Notes: a model not told the origin generated them from the letters alone. A stretch of 64,000 nt of DNA from Porifericola rhodea (GCF_030506305.1 NZ_CP119421.1:3364501-3428500); one strand, 5' to 3'. Shown: positions 1 to 8,107, counted from the first letter of the stretch. Numbers and translations: made by a program.

Positions 1-239
1 GATACCTCCGTTTGGCTATGTTTTTTATTTTATGTATAAATTTTAAAGGCTTCTCTTCAACAAAAAGTGTGTAATAATTTCCATGGTTCGTAGAATTTTC
101 GCGGGAGTAAAATTGCAAAAAATAGATTTTACTACGTTTTATGACTGATTTAACCAATCATAGGCTGTGTACCTTTCGTATAAACTTTGGTATCCATTTT
201 GAACGTAGTATCTGTTGGAACCAATTGAATAATAGAATT

Positions 240-944
240 ATGAAAAGAAGAAAATATACACACAATACTAAAATATTAAGCTGGATTGCTGTTGTTGGTC
301 TACTGGCAAATCTGAGTTTTTTGCCGGCTTGTAAAACTCTTAATAACACCCAGAAAGGTGGTGCCATAGGTGCCGGTGCTGGAGGTGCGATAGGGGGTGT
401 TATAGGTAATAAAGCAGGGAATACAGCAGTAGGAGCTATCATTGGAGCAACTGTAGGTGGAGCTGCCGGGGCGCTTATTGGCCGACAGATGGACAAACAG
501 GCTGAAGAGCTGGAAGAGGATCTGGAAGGCGCTGAAGTAACTCGTGTAGGAGAAGGTATTAAAATTACTTTTGACTCAGGTCTACTATTTGACTTTGATT
601 CTTATGCATTAAGAGAAAGTACTAAAGAAGACCTGAAACAGATGGCTGAAACTTTAAAAAAATATGAAGACACCAATATTTTAATTGAAGGACATACTGA
701 TAGTTCTGGATCTGATAGCTATAACCAGCAACTTTCTGAGAAGCGAGCAGGATCTGTATCTGAATATTTGTTGAGCCTGGGAGTTTCATCTAGTCGCTTG
801 ACTACTAAGGGGTATGGAGAAGAACAACCAATTGCAGATAATGATACCGCAAACGGACGTCAGCAAAACCGTAGGGTAGAAGTGGCTATTTATGCTAACG
901 AAGAAATGAAAGAGGCAGCAGAAGAAGGTCGCCTGGATGAATAG
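240..944 (+). CDS. OmpA-family peptidoglycan-associated lipoprotein with glycine-zipper segment
   Basis: Predicted outer-membrane lipoprotein of 234 residues that should tether the outer membrane to peptidoglycan. A signal peptide ends in a lipobox (LPAC, Cys at about residue 26), followed by a glycine/alanine-rich stretch (GAGAGGAIGGVIGN) typical of glycine-zipper domains. The C-terminal half is an OmpA C-terminal domain: FDFDS, the EGHTDSSGS peptidoglycan-binding motif, then LSEKRAGSV and NRRVEVAI. The frame stays open upstream to 141, but the ATG at 240 is chosen because it directly precedes a Lys/Arg-rich n-region and the hydrophobic signal core. It is followed by a good terminator at 987-1016, so it looks monocistronic. 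The family call is secure; the exact ligand is inferred from the family. Confidence 0.9.
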   Translation: MKRRKYTHNTKILSWIAVVGLLANLSFLPACKTLNNTQKGGAIGAGAGGAIGGVIGNKAGNTAVGAIIGATVGGAAGALIGRQMDKQAEELEEDLEGAEVTRVGEGIKITFDSGLLFDFDSYALRESTKEDLKQMAETLKKYEDTNILIEGHTDSSGSDSYNQQLSEKRAGSVSEYLLSLGVSSSRLTTKGYGEEQPIADNDTANGRQQNRRVEVAIYANEEMKEAAEEGRLDE

Positions 945-986
945 TTATAATCACTTTTAGGATAGTTCTTTTAATACAATACTACC

Positions 987-1016
987 AGTCCCTCAACCAA
1001 TGAGGGACTTTTTTTG
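987..1016 (+). terminator. Rho-independent terminator after OmpA-type gene
   Basis: An 8-base stem AGTCCCTC / GAGGGACT (987-994 and 1002-1009) with a seven-base loop is followed by a run of T to about 1015. It lies 43 bases after the stop codon at 944. Confidence 0.85.
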
Positions 1017-1072
1017 CCTCTTCACTAATGGGGAGGTTTGGCGCTTTATTTTTTAGAATAGCCCTAACAATT

Positions 1073-1092
1073 CCCCCTTTCGCTAAAGGGGG
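1073..1092. repeat. Short palindromic intergenic repeat, core CCCCCTTT/AAAGGGGG
   Basis: Perfect 8-base inverted repeat CCCCCTTT and AAAGGGGG around the loop CGCT. The same core recurs at 1202-1219 and, within a longer stem, at 40616-40659. There is no T tract, so it is not a classical terminator. It resembles small dispersed intergenic palindromes; whether it is mobile cannot be seen here. Confidence 0.6.
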
Positions 1093-1201
1093 CTAGGTAG
1101 ATTAGAGAATAGTAAGTTTTCAGAGTAGTCGTTTCTCTTCAAGTCATATGCAAAGAGTATTTATGTTGTGTGGGTTAGGAGGCAGCAGTCAATCCCCCCG
1201 C

Positions 1202-1219
1202 CCCCCTTTGAAAAGGGGG
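1202..1219. repeat. Short palindromic intergenic repeat, second copy
   Basis: The core CCCCCTTT / AAAGGGGG recurs with a two-base loop (GA), in a C-rich context (AATCCCCCC before, AGGTTTA after). It lies 110 bases from the copy at 1073-1092 in the same intergenic region. Confidence 0.55.
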
Positions 1220-1430
1220 AGGTTTATGGTTAAACATTACCAGTTTACCTTCTAAATAAGAAGATTTGAGGCTATAGTTACTATGTAGCTCCTATGTTTG
1301 CTGAGAGGAGAAGTGAGTTTAAAACTAATTAGATTTGCTAATGAAATAGTTTAATTAGAGTTTTACTGCTAGCAGGATTGGCTTATAGCGTACTAATATG
1401 GTTTAATGTTAATAATTTGAAAGAGAAAGC

Positions 1431-1928
1431 ATGTCTACAAATAAAGAGCAGCTTACACATATAGATGAGCAAAACCAGCCTACAATGGTAGATGTGGGAG
1501 ATAAGCAGGTTAGCAAAAGAAGTGCTACTGCCCGTAGTATCGTTGTGCTTGGAGATAAGGTGATACAAGCATTACAGACTAACGATAGACATCAGGACAT
1601 CTACAGCAAAAAAGGGCCAGTATTTCAGACTGCAATTATTGCCGGTACAATGGCAGCCAAGAGAACGCATGAACTGATCCCATTCTGTCACCCTCTTCCA
1701 ATTGAAAAGTGTAAAATAGAAATCAGCCTGAATGATGCTCAGGAAGTTGAAATTTTGTGTACAGTAGCAGTAACTTCTAAAACCGGTGTGGAGATGGAAG
1801 CTCTAACCGGGGCCAATGTAGCTGCTTTAACGATTTATGACATGTGTAAAGCTCTTTCTCACGATATTGTTATTAAAGAGACCCAACTGATGGCAAAGCA
1901 AGGAGGTAAGCGAGATTTCAAACGATAA
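1431..1928 (+). CDS. moaC: Cyclic pyranopterin monophosphate synthase MoaC
   Basis: Second enzyme of molybdenum cofactor synthesis: with MoaA it converts GTP to cyclic pyranopterin monophosphate in the cytoplasm. The 165-residue length is normal for MoaC. Visible signatures are KRSATARSIV (29-38), KGPVFQTAIIAGTMAAKRT (61-79), HELIPFCHPLPIEKC (80-94), KTGVEMEALTGANVAALTIYDMCK (117-140, split here by the family's conserved TGVEMEALTG core) and the Lys-rich C-terminus. It stands alone, about 5 kb from the moaE/moaD/MOSC group and 6.7 kb from moaA, so it likely has its own promoter. No fusion or missing motif was seen. Confidence 0.96.
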   Translation: MSTNKEQLTHIDEQNQPTMVDVGDKQVSKRSATARSIVVLGDKVIQALQTNDRHQDIYSKKGPVFQTAIIAGTMAAKRTHELIPFCHPLPIEKCKIEISLNDAQEVEILCTVAVTSKTGVEMEALTGANVAALTIYDMCKALSHDIVIKETQLMAKQGGKRDFKR

Positions 1929-1987
1929 GGGCATCAGGTTTTTTAGCATACAAACTAGCCACAAACAAATTTGCTGTAACTTGCTTT

Positions 1988-2452
1988 CTAAACCTTTGGC
2001 TCAAGGTTATAATAAAAGTGGCGTACATGCTCTTCTTCACTAGGGTGGGTAGAGCGATAGAAGTCCAGTGCATAGGTGTCTATCTCATCGGCCTGTACAA
2101 ATACCTCCTGATAAGCTTCTGCCCTGCAATAGCTATTAAGGGCTTGGATGAGGGCTTTACCAATGCCTTTTCTTTGATAAGGCTTCAGTACTGCAAGGTC
2201 ATAAATATAAGCAAGAGGTTTTTCAGAATAGTATTGTTGCAAAGTATAAGCTGTTAAACCGCCCACTACCTTTTGTTGAGCGTGGGCTACGTACACTATA
2301 AAGTCCGGGTCACGCAGCAACTTGCGTAAGTGCTCATGGGAAGGCATACAAAAGTCCTGCATTTCAAACACCTCTTTAAAAACACGGATCAGAGCAAAAA
2401 AACTATCCAGGTCTTCTTTGTCCAGCTGTTGAATTGTTGCTTTCATATACAT
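1988..2452 (-). CDS. GNAT N-acetyltransferase resembling AAC(3)-I
   Basis: A 154-residue GCN5-related acetyltransferase that transfers an acetyl group from acetyl-CoA to an unknown amine. The acetyl-CoA loop is the RKGIGKAL stretch after YIYDLAVL; VFVQAD and the ALDFY segment follow. This order, and in particular YIYDLAVL...VFVQADEID, recalls the aminoglycoside 3-N-acetyltransferase AAC(3)-I family more than generic GNATs, but identity cannot be measured here and resistance is not demonstrated. The ATG at 2452 overlaps the stop of the upstream gene by one base (TAATG), indicating translational coupling; an ATG at 2446 would remove two residues. Confidence 0.8.
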   Translation of the reverse strand: MYMKATIQQLDKEDLDSFFALIRVFKEVFEMQDFCMPSHEHLRKLLRDPDFIVYVAHAQQKVVGGLTAYTLQQYYSEKPLAYIYDLAVLKPYQRKGIGKALIQALNSYCRAEAYQEVFVQADEIDTYALDFYRSTHPSEEEHVRHFYYNLEPKV

Positions 2453-2847
2453 TAGCTAAATGCGTAATCCCCCTGCTCTTTGAGCTTGCGAAGCTTAGAA
2501 CGGTATTCTTTATAGGTCAGTACTCCCTCATACCGTAGTATGCCCAACTCTTTACGTAGCACCAACTGACTGGCAGGTTTGTACTTCCAGTTAAATTCTT
2601 CATCATTAAGTAGCCCCTGTTCCCTAAGTTGCTTAAGACGCTCCATACGCTGGTATGAGTTCATTCTTTCACCGCTAATGAGTAAGAGTAGTAAGCCAGC
2701 TATCGGGCTTAGGAGCAAGGCTGCCAGAGCGATAATGCCCCAATGCAGATTGCTTTTTCTGCCAAGATAGGCAGTAAGCAACACCATAAAAAGATAAGTC
2801 ACGCTTAGGTACAAGGGTAAAACTGCTTCCCACTGAAGTGTAGTCAT
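2452..2847 (-). CDS. Small membrane protein with two SHOCT-like segments
   Basis: Unnamed 131-residue protein. Two hydrophobic helices (about residues 10-27 and 34-58) are followed by a soluble tail carrying two short helical repeats, LKQLREQGLLNDEEF and LGILRYEGVLTYKEYRSKL, that resemble the SHOCT pattern (short C-terminal domain often attached to membrane proteins). It is the first gene of a two-gene leftward unit with the GNAT protein at 1988-2452, sharing a TAATG junction. The function is unknown; SHOCT similarity is by eye. Confidence 0.65.
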   Translation of the reverse strand: MTTLQWEAVLPLYLSVTYLFMVLLTAYLGRKSNLHWGIIALAALLLSPIAGLLLLLISGERMNSYQRMERLKQLREQGLLNDEEFNWKYKPASQLVLRKELGILRYEGVLTYKEYRSKLRKLKEQGDYAFS

Positions 2848-2987
2848 ATGCTTGTAGAGGTTGATTGTTTCTCTCTCCTTAGTAGGCTGCTCCTTGCAAA
2901 AAGTAACCTATACTAAAACGAAAAAAAGACTTCAATCATACTTTTTGTGATTCGCTTGACTAAAATTTAAGTAATATGATAGGTAGG

Positions 2988-3893
2988 TTAAAAGGGTAAA
3001 GGCTCACTCAACTCATCAATACGAGCATAAAAAGCTTCTTTGAGCTGGCTCAACAGTTGTATACTGCTCTTACTTTCAATTTTGCGCCCATCTATCATTC
3101 CTACTGGGGTTAGCTCACCCATAGTACCGGTAGCAAACACCTCATCGGCAGTATAAAACTCAGTAAGCGAAAGGTTTTTTTCTATGACCTCTATCCCCTG
3201 TTGACGAGCAATTTCTATAGTGAGGCCACGGGTAATACCATGCAAGCAGGCATCGGCATGCGGTGTGTAAAGTCTGCCTTCAATTGCCATAAAGAGATTA
3301 GTATCATTCAGTTCAGACACAAAGCCATGAGTATCCAGCATAACAGCAGCATCCGCACCAGCCACATTAGCCTGTATTTTGGCGAGAATATTATTGAGCA
3401 GATTGTTGTGATGTATTTTAGAGTCCAGATGTTTGGGACTGTTACGAGCAATAGAAGAGGTAATGACAGATATACCTTTCTGGTTATCGTAGACTGGAGG
3501 TTTCCATTCAGCCAATACAATAAGGCAGCAGCCATCCTGATTGACGCGAGGGTCCATACCTGAAGTTACTTTTTCGCCACGAGTAAGTGTTAAACGTATG
3601 TGTGTTTCATCACGCATGGCATTTGCTTCCAAAGTTTGAAAGATCGCTTTTTTGATAGTTGTATTGTCAGGTATGGCTTCAAACATAAGTGCTTTGGCTG
3701 AGGCCTGTAGGCGATTAAGGTGACGGTCCAGACAAAAGATTTTATCTTTATAAACTCTTAGACCTTCCCACACTGCATCTCCACCCTGCACGGAACTGTC
3801 AAAAACAGAAACCTTAGCTTCGGCTCTTGGATAGAGCCGGTCTTTTACATAAATCTGGATTTCGGCATTGCGGGGATTAAATTTTTGTAACAT
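2988..3893 (-). CDS. Class IV PLP-dependent aminotransferase (branched-chain or D-amino acid type)
   Basis: A 301-residue fold-type IV transaminase. Recognisable features are the N-terminal FDSSVQGGDAVWEGLRVY segment, the catalytic lysine region HLDSKIHHNNLLNN, VSELNDTNLFM, CLHGITRG and the phosphate-binding FATGTMGELTPV. Such enzymes use pyridoxal phosphate to move amino groups between branched-chain or D-amino acids and 2-oxoacids; the substrate cannot be fixed from sequence. It is the last gene of a leftward unit after the sulfotransferase-like gene (56-base gap) and phenylalanine hydroxylase. A plant protein family fuses the same two modules (P-loop domain plus class IV transaminase), which argues that the pair works together. 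Confidence 0.85.
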   Translation of the reverse strand: MLQKFNPRNAEIQIYVKDRLYPRAEAKVSVFDSSVQGGDAVWEGLRVYKDKIFCLDRHLNRLQASAKALMFEAIPDNTTIKKAIFQTLEANAMRDETHIRLTLTRGEKVTSGMDPRVNQDGCCLIVLAEWKPPVYDNQKGISVITSSIARNSPKHLDSKIHHNNLLNNILAKIQANVAGADAAVMLDTHGFVSELNDTNLFMAIEGRLYTPHADACLHGITRGLTIEIARQQGIEVIEKNLSLTEFYTADEVFATGTMGELTPVGMIDGRKIESKSSIQLLSQLKEAFYARIDELSEPLPF

Positions 3894-3949
3894 AGCTGAG
3901 GTGTCTGGTTAGTAAATCTAAAGTGCAATCAGTAAGACAGGAAAAAGTA

Positions 3950-4669
3950 TTAGGCTTTAATCGCATGCTGGTAGAGCGCCTTGTAGTAGGGAAGAGCCTC
4001 ATCATACAAAGGCTTCAGGTGCTCGGGTAGCGGACGGCTGGAACTGGGCTGAGGGCTAAAGCCGGTAGACTGATGCACATTATGGTACCAGTACTTAGAC
4101 CATACTCCATCTTCAGGTAAGGCTCCGGGTTTCCATTCCAGCATATTGGGTTCGTAAGGAATTTCTAAAGCAGCGCAGAGTTTGGGCATTACAGTATGCT
4201 GATCTTTAAGAAGCTCGCCCGAATCTAGCACCAAAGGTTTGTGTCCCTTACGGCTTAGCCACTCAAACAACTCGTACTGCTGCCTGGCGCCTATGTCTTC
4301 CATACCGGGCTGCTCCATTACCTTAGCCATAGAGGCAATCAGTTGTTTGGGATTGCGGATCAGGAAGAGGTTAGTCATAGAGAGTAGAAAATCAGTCTCC
4401 ATCTCTATAAGGTGATGAGCCATATTTTTGATGAAAAGAACAGGGCGGTCATATGTTTTAAGAAGTACGTCGTCTATTACCTCCTGCAAATGGGTACTTT
4501 GGCTTTGCAGTATCTCTTCTTTGCCGGGATGGTCTACCTCCGGACGTAACTTAAGGTAATAAGCGTATAAGGGCTCATCCACTACCCGAGTATCATTGCG
4601 TTGGGCAAAGGAGTACATCAGAGCAGTGGACAAGTTTCTGGGATTAGAAATCAGATGGATTCTTTTCAA
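3950..4669 (-). CDS. Sulfotransferase-like P-loop protein
   Basis: A 239-residue protein with an N-terminal sulfotransferase-type P-loop (SNPRNLSTALMYSFAQR, residues 8-24), then DEPLYAYYLK, a second nucleotide-binding element FLIRNPKQLIASM, and a conserved end PEDGVWSKYWYHNVHQSTGF. It resembles the P-loop domain fused to class IV aminotransferases in the plant branched-chain aminotransferase-like proteins; here it is a separate gene, upstream of the aminotransferase as in the fusion. It begins two bases after the phenylalanine hydroxylase stop codon. Its substrate, and whether it uses PAPS, are unknown. Confidence 0.75.
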   Translation of the reverse strand: MKRIHLISNPRNLSTALMYSFAQRNDTRVVDEPLYAYYLKLRPEVDHPGKEEILQSQSTHLQEVIDDVLLKTYDRPVLFIKNMAHHLIEMETDFLLSMTNLFLIRNPKQLIASMAKVMEQPGMEDIGARQQYELFEWLSRKGHKPLVLDSGELLKDQHTVMPKLCAALEIPYEPNMLEWKPGALPEDGVWSKYWYHNVHQSTGFSPQPSSSRPLPEHLKPLYDEALPYYKALYQHAIKA

Positions 4670-4671
4670 TC

Positions 4672-5409
4672 TCAGGCAAAGTTTGGTTCAGGTTTATCAG
4701 CATACTTTTCCAGATATGCTTCTATCGCATCTGTAGAGTGGAAAAGTTCTTCGTATGAATTAATAATAAAATACTGAGTTTGAAAAACATCTTTACGATA
4801 AGATGTACTCATTATCTCATCTACATCATAAGGTAGTTGTCGGGCTTCTTCGCTAAGTGAGTATTTAGTCTCTCCGGCAGAAGAAAGTATGCCTGCTCCA
4901 TAAATACGTAATGAACCGTTTTCCCTAATCAGGCCAAACTCTACAGTAAACCAATATACTCTGGAGATAAGGTGAATAGCCCAGGCATTGTCAATATAGC
5001 GAAGCGCGATTTTGCTCAAAGCCTGTAGGAAATCTACAAAGGGTTGGTTGGTAAGTAAAGGCACATGACCAAAAACATCATGGAACATGTCGGGCTCTTC
5101 CAGGTAGTCCAACTGGCTCATCTTACGCAACCAGGTTGAGGCCGGAAAGTGGCAGTCTGCCATAAGCTGGAAGAACTTATCGTCATCAATAAGACCGGGA
5201 ACGACATGTATCTGCCAGCCGGTAAGCTTCTTCAGTATCTCATTGGTGTCATCAAAATTAGGAATTTTATCAGCCGTAAAATTGATCTGCTTGAGTCCAC
5301 CTAGATAAGCCTGTGAAGCCGCTTTGGGGAGGTTTACAATTTGTCGTTCGTACAGCGTGTTCCATACCTGGAAGTCTTCCGCTGTATACTTGTCATATTC
5401 CTGCTTCAT
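4672..5409 (-). CDS. phhA: Phenylalanine 4-monooxygenase (aromatic amino acid hydroxylase)
   Basis: Non-haem iron, pterin-dependent enzyme converting phenylalanine to tyrosine. The 245 residues match the short bacterial form without a regulatory domain. The iron ligands are visible: His110 and His115 in MFHDVFGHVPLL and Glu157 in VYWFTVEFGL. Further family signatures are PGLIDDDKFF and ADCHFPASTW. It leads a leftward unit with the sulfotransferase-like and aminotransferase genes. The usual partner pterin carbinolamine dehydratase is not in the window. Confidence 0.94.
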   Translation of the reverse strand: MKQEYDKYTAEDFQVWNTLYERQIVNLPKAASQAYLGGLKQINFTADKIPNFDDTNEILKKLTGWQIHVVPGLIDDDKFFQLMADCHFPASTWLRKMSQLDYLEEPDMFHDVFGHVPLLTNQPFVDFLQALSKIALRYIDNAWAIHLISRVYWFTVEFGLIRENGSLRIYGAGILSSAGETKYSLSEEARQLPYDVDEIMSTSYRKDVFQTQYFIINSYEELFHSTDAIEAYLEKYADKPEPNFA

Positions 5410-5541
5410 TTTGGGTAGTTGTTTTATTCTTATAAGCCTGTCCTAAAGCTTTTCTTTCGGCACAGAGCTCCTTCATCTTTATGGTTCTATATAAATAAAA
5501 CCTAATTAAAAGAAAACAGTTGTTCTTAAAAATATAACAAT

Positions 5542-6411
5542 GTGAAGAAGATACTTATTGCAGGAGCGTCTGGAGTTTTGGGCAGGGAGGTGCTCAGCCA
5601 GATCCATCAGTCAGGTCAATATTGGGTAAGAGCTCATATACGAGATGAGACCAAAAGAGAAGAAATTTTACCTTACTGTGATGAAATTGTGTTGGCAGAT
5701 GCCCGCTATCCCGAACAACTTTCCGGTATATGTGATGATATTGATATTGTGTTTTCTACGATAGGCATGAGTATAAGCATGTTTGCTGTGGAGCCTGGAA
5801 ATTTTGTTGATGTGGATTTTAAAGGGAACCTGAACCTACTGGAAGAAGCTAAAAAAGCCAAAGTTCCGCGCTTTGTTTATACTTCTATCTACGCCAGTGA
5901 AAGTTCTCCCCGGCTAATGCAGGGCTGGTCTCAGGAGATGTTTGCGCAAAACCTGATGCATACGAATATTTCTCATACCGTTATTAAGCCAGTAGGCATG
6001 TTTACCGGCCTTAATGACCTGATTATTATGGCAAAAGCGGGTTTTCTGATTACACCGGGGAGTGGTAAGTATAAGACTAACCCTATACATCCGCAGGATC
6101 TTGCTCAGTTTTGCGTAGAGCAGTTGGAGAGCGGCCCCTCAGTAGTAGAAGTAGGCGGTCCGGAAGTGCATACCCGGAATGAGGTGATGGATACTGTTGC
6201 AGAAGCAATGGACGTAAAACTGACAGTAAACATACCGGAGTGGATTGTTCGGCCTGGCCTGCTACTTATCAGGTTGTTTAGCAAAAACCTGTATGATAAA
6301 CTAAGCTACTTTACCTACATTACTACCCACGATATGGTAGCCCCGGCTTATGGTAAACATACTTTTGAGGAGTACTTAAAAGAGCGGGCAGATACCAAAA
6401 TGCCTGCCTAA
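5542..6411 (+). CDS. Atypical SDR-family NAD(P)-binding protein
   Basis: A 289-residue Rossmann-fold protein of the NmrA-like/atypical short-chain dehydrogenase type, with the nucleotide loop GASGVLGREV at residues 8-17, VFSTIGMS in beta-4, and YTSIYASES. The substrate is unknown. The start is GTG at 5542: an overlapping ATG at 5540 is followed at once by TGA, and an in-frame TAA lies at 5527-5529, so no longer start exists. Convergent with the MOSC gene at 6472-7245; no operon partner. Confidence 0.78.
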   Translation: MKKILIAGASGVLGREVLSQIHQSGQYWVRAHIRDETKREEILPYCDEIVLADARYPEQLSGICDDIDIVFSTIGMSISMFAVEPGNFVDVDFKGNLNLLEEAKKAKVPRFVYTSIYASESSPRLMQGWSQEMFAQNLMHTNISHTVIKPVGMFTGLNDLIIMAKAGFLITPGSGKYKTNPIHPQDLAQFCVEQLESGPSVVEVGGPEVHTRNEVMDTVAEAMDVKLTVNIPEWIVRPGLLLIRLFSKNLYDKLSYFTYITTHDMVAPAYGKHTFEEYLKERADTKMPA

Positions 6412-6471
6412 ACCATCTTGCTGGTATGTAGTGAATAGTGATAGTGTTTTAAATAACATGGTAAGTCAGGG

Positions 6472-7245
6472 CTATTTGAAAAGATCACCAACCTGAAGTG
6501 TTTTTCCCCGCTCGGTAGGGGGTAGCACAGTATTTACGCAAAGATGATAGTAGTGACTAAATTGCTCTATATTGGCAAAGGTAGGCATGGTTTGCTCGCG
6601 CATCTGAATAAAAGAAGTCATAAAGCTTTTATCGTTCTCTGCGGTATATGGGTCACGCGCGGGTACTGTACAACGCGCGCAGGGCTTTTTGCCTAAAAAA
6701 GCTACTTCACCAAGCTGAAAACCTACTTCTTGGGCGGGGGCTGCAAAAAGGCGGTCTTCCCAGAAAGCTAGCTCGCACCCACCCAGCTCTATATTTGCAC
6801 GAAATCTTTTTCGAAAGCTGTCCAGGCTTAGCGTCGGAAACCAGCGTTGTAGCTCCAGATAAGAGGCCTGACTTACGAGGGTAGGGCCAGAATTTTCGTC
6901 ATCGTCAGGAAAGCCGCTCTGCATATTTTGTCTGATGCTCAACTTCTCTCCAAAGTAATCGCTAAAGTAGGCCGCTAACTTTTCCAGCTCATTGGTAAGG
7001 CTAAAAGTTTCGGAGTTAGAGGGTGAGTTTTGCAGCCTTACTTCCTGATTTTCCAGATCAAAATTTGCTCTGACCCTCAGAATAGCAGGATACTTTTTGG
7101 CATTTACAGTACGTCCGGCCTCATTGTACAGTGCAATAGCCCTGTCCCAGTGGAGGGCTCCCCCTTCTGTAATTTCTGCGGTATCTACCTCCACACCATC
7201 CAATGATTTAATAGGGTAGATGATGAGCTTATCTATATATGGCAT
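6472..7245 (-). CDS. MOSC domain protein (molybdenum cofactor-binding, YcbX/mARC-like)
   Basis: 257 residues: an N-terminal MOSC beta-barrel domain (LIIYPIKSLDGVEV at 7-20) and a C-terminal MOSC domain with the conserved cysteine segment KPCARCTVPARDP. The family binds molybdenum cofactor; relatives include YcbX and the mARC amidoxime reductases. No ferredoxin domain is attached, unlike E. coli YcbX, so an electron-transfer partner would be needed. It starts three bases after the moaE stop codon, so it belongs to the moaD-moaE-MOSC operon and is probably co-expressed with cofactor synthesis. Confidence 0.85.
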   Translation of the reverse strand: MPYIDKLIIYPIKSLDGVEVDTAEITEGGALHWDRAIALYNEAGRTVNAKKYPAILRVRANFDLENQEVRLQNSPSNSETFSLTNELEKLAAYFSDYFGEKLSIRQNMQSGFPDDDENSGPTLVSQASYLELQRWFPTLSLDSFRKRFRANIELGGCELAFWEDRLFAAPAQEVGFQLGEVAFLGKKPCARCTVPARDPYTAENDKSFMTSFIQMREQTMPTFANIEQFSHYYHLCVNTVLPPTERGKTLQVGDLFK

Positions 7246-7248
7246 AAC

Positions 7249-7677
7249 TTAAGGGTGGGCGGCTACCCAACTTTCTCCGTCTTCAAAGACCTCTTTCTTC
7301 CAGATAGGTACCCGCTCTTTTAAAGTATCAATCGTATATTTGCAGGCTTCAAATGCTTCTTGCCGATGTGGAGTAGAGACAGCGATAATAACGGCTATAT
7401 CCCCAATGTGCAGAATACCCTTACGGTGATGAATGGCTATTTTGGCTACCGGCCACTTAGTAGCGGTCTCCTGTGCTAATTTTTCCATTTCTTTTATAGC
7501 CATACTATCATAAGCTTCGTACTCCAGTCGTACTACATTTTTCTCTTTGGTTTTGTTACGGACAGTACCGATAAAAACATCTACGGCACCGGCGCTTCCG
7601 TCATTTACCGCTGCCAGAGTGGTGTTGATATCTAAGGGCTGGTCGCTAAGGTGTATATTAATTTGTTGTTTATTCAT
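7249..7677 (-). CDS. moaE: Molybdopterin synthase catalytic subunit MoaE
   Basis: A 142-residue MoaE: with thiocarboxylated MoaD it inserts the dithiolene sulfurs into cyclic pyranopterin monophosphate. Signatures include GAVDVFIGTVRN, LEYEAYDSMA, IHHRKGILHIGD, STPHRQEAFEA and the catalytic lysine region PIWKKEVFEDG near the C-terminus. Middle gene of moaD-moaE-MOSC: 13 bases after moaD and 3 before the MOSC gene. Length and motifs are complete. Confidence 0.96.
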   Translation of the reverse strand: MNKQQINIHLSDQPLDINTTLAAVNDGSAGAVDVFIGTVRNKTKEKNVVRLEYEAYDSMAIKEMEKLAQETATKWPVAKIAIHHRKGILHIGDIAVIIAVSTPHRQEAFEACKYTIDTLKERVPIWKKEVFEDGESWVAAHP

Positions 7678-7690
7678 GAGTAGCTCAAGC

Positions 7691-7933
7691 CTAGCCTCCG
7701 CTTACCGGGGGAATAATTGCTATTTCGTCATTTTCGTGCAGTAACTGTTCCTGCTGGCTGTATTCATTGTTTACAGCTACCAGCATAGATTGTAGCTGGC
7801 TCAGCCTTGGGTAAGCCTCTTTCAGCTTTTCCATCAGCTGACCAACTCTGGCCTGCTCGGGTAGCTCTATTTTTAGGTTTTGCTGGCCCACAATCTCTTT
7901 AGTAATGCCGAATAATAAAATGTTAAGTTGCAT
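7691..7933 (-). CDS. moaD: Molybdopterin synthase sulfur-carrier subunit MoaD
   Basis: An 80-residue ubiquitin-fold sulfur carrier ending in PPVSGG; the terminal Gly-Gly is adenylated by MoeB and thiocarboxylated. It begins with the beta strand NILLFGITKEIVG. It is the first gene of the leftward operon with moaE and the MOSC gene, divergent from moaA. No moeB-like gene is in the window. Confidence 0.93.
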   Translation of the reverse strand: MQLNILLFGITKEIVGQQNLKIELPEQARVGQLMEKLKEAYPRLSQLQSMLVAVNNEYSQQEQLLHENDEIAIIPPVSGG

Positions 7934-7970
7934 AGACTACAAATTAAAGGGATACATAAGATACACGAAA

Positions 7971-8010
7971 TAAATGATCATAAATTTTCGTCTAATCTAT
8001 AAATGATCGT
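7971..8010. promoter_or_regulatory. Paired TAAATGATC repeats between divergent moaD and moaA
   Basis: TAAATGATC occurs at 7971-7979 and 8000-8008, starts 29 bases apart. The first copy extends to the palindrome ATGATCAT (7974-7981); the second is ATGATCGT. They lie 38 bases upstream of moaD and about 120 upstream of moaA, a plausible place for a shared operator. No regulator is known from the sequence. Confidence 0.4.
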
Positions 8011-8099
8011 ATACTGTCATTTACTTTAGCTTTGCGTATCTTACTATTAGTCAGCGGTAAGCTATTTGGTATAAGCTTATCAATTGTGCCAAAGCTTTG

Positions 8100-8107
8100 T
8101 AAATTTG
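8100..8107 (+). promoter_or_regulatory. Candidate -7 promoter element of moaA
   Basis: TAAATTTG matches the Bacteroidota -7 consensus TAnnTTTG exactly, 26 bases before the ATG at 8134. A TTTG at suitable -33 spacing was not found, so the call rests on one box. Confidence 0.45.

Larger units (their letters stand above)
945..1430. other. Intergenic region with terminator and two C5T3/A3G5 hairpins
   Basis: This 486-base gap holds the terminator of the OmpA-type gene (987-1016) and two short palindromes with the core CCCCCTTT...AAAGGGGG at 1073-1092 and 1202-1219. No open frame with coding character was seen. The moaC promoter should lie near 1380-1425, where TAATTTG (1413-1419) is one base short of the TAnnTTTG consensus. 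Confidence 0.6.

Noticed and set aside
5540-5545. ATG at 5540 as the start of the SDR gene
   Set aside because: It is followed at once by TGA; the GTG at 5542 gives the expected MKKILIAGASG N-terminus.
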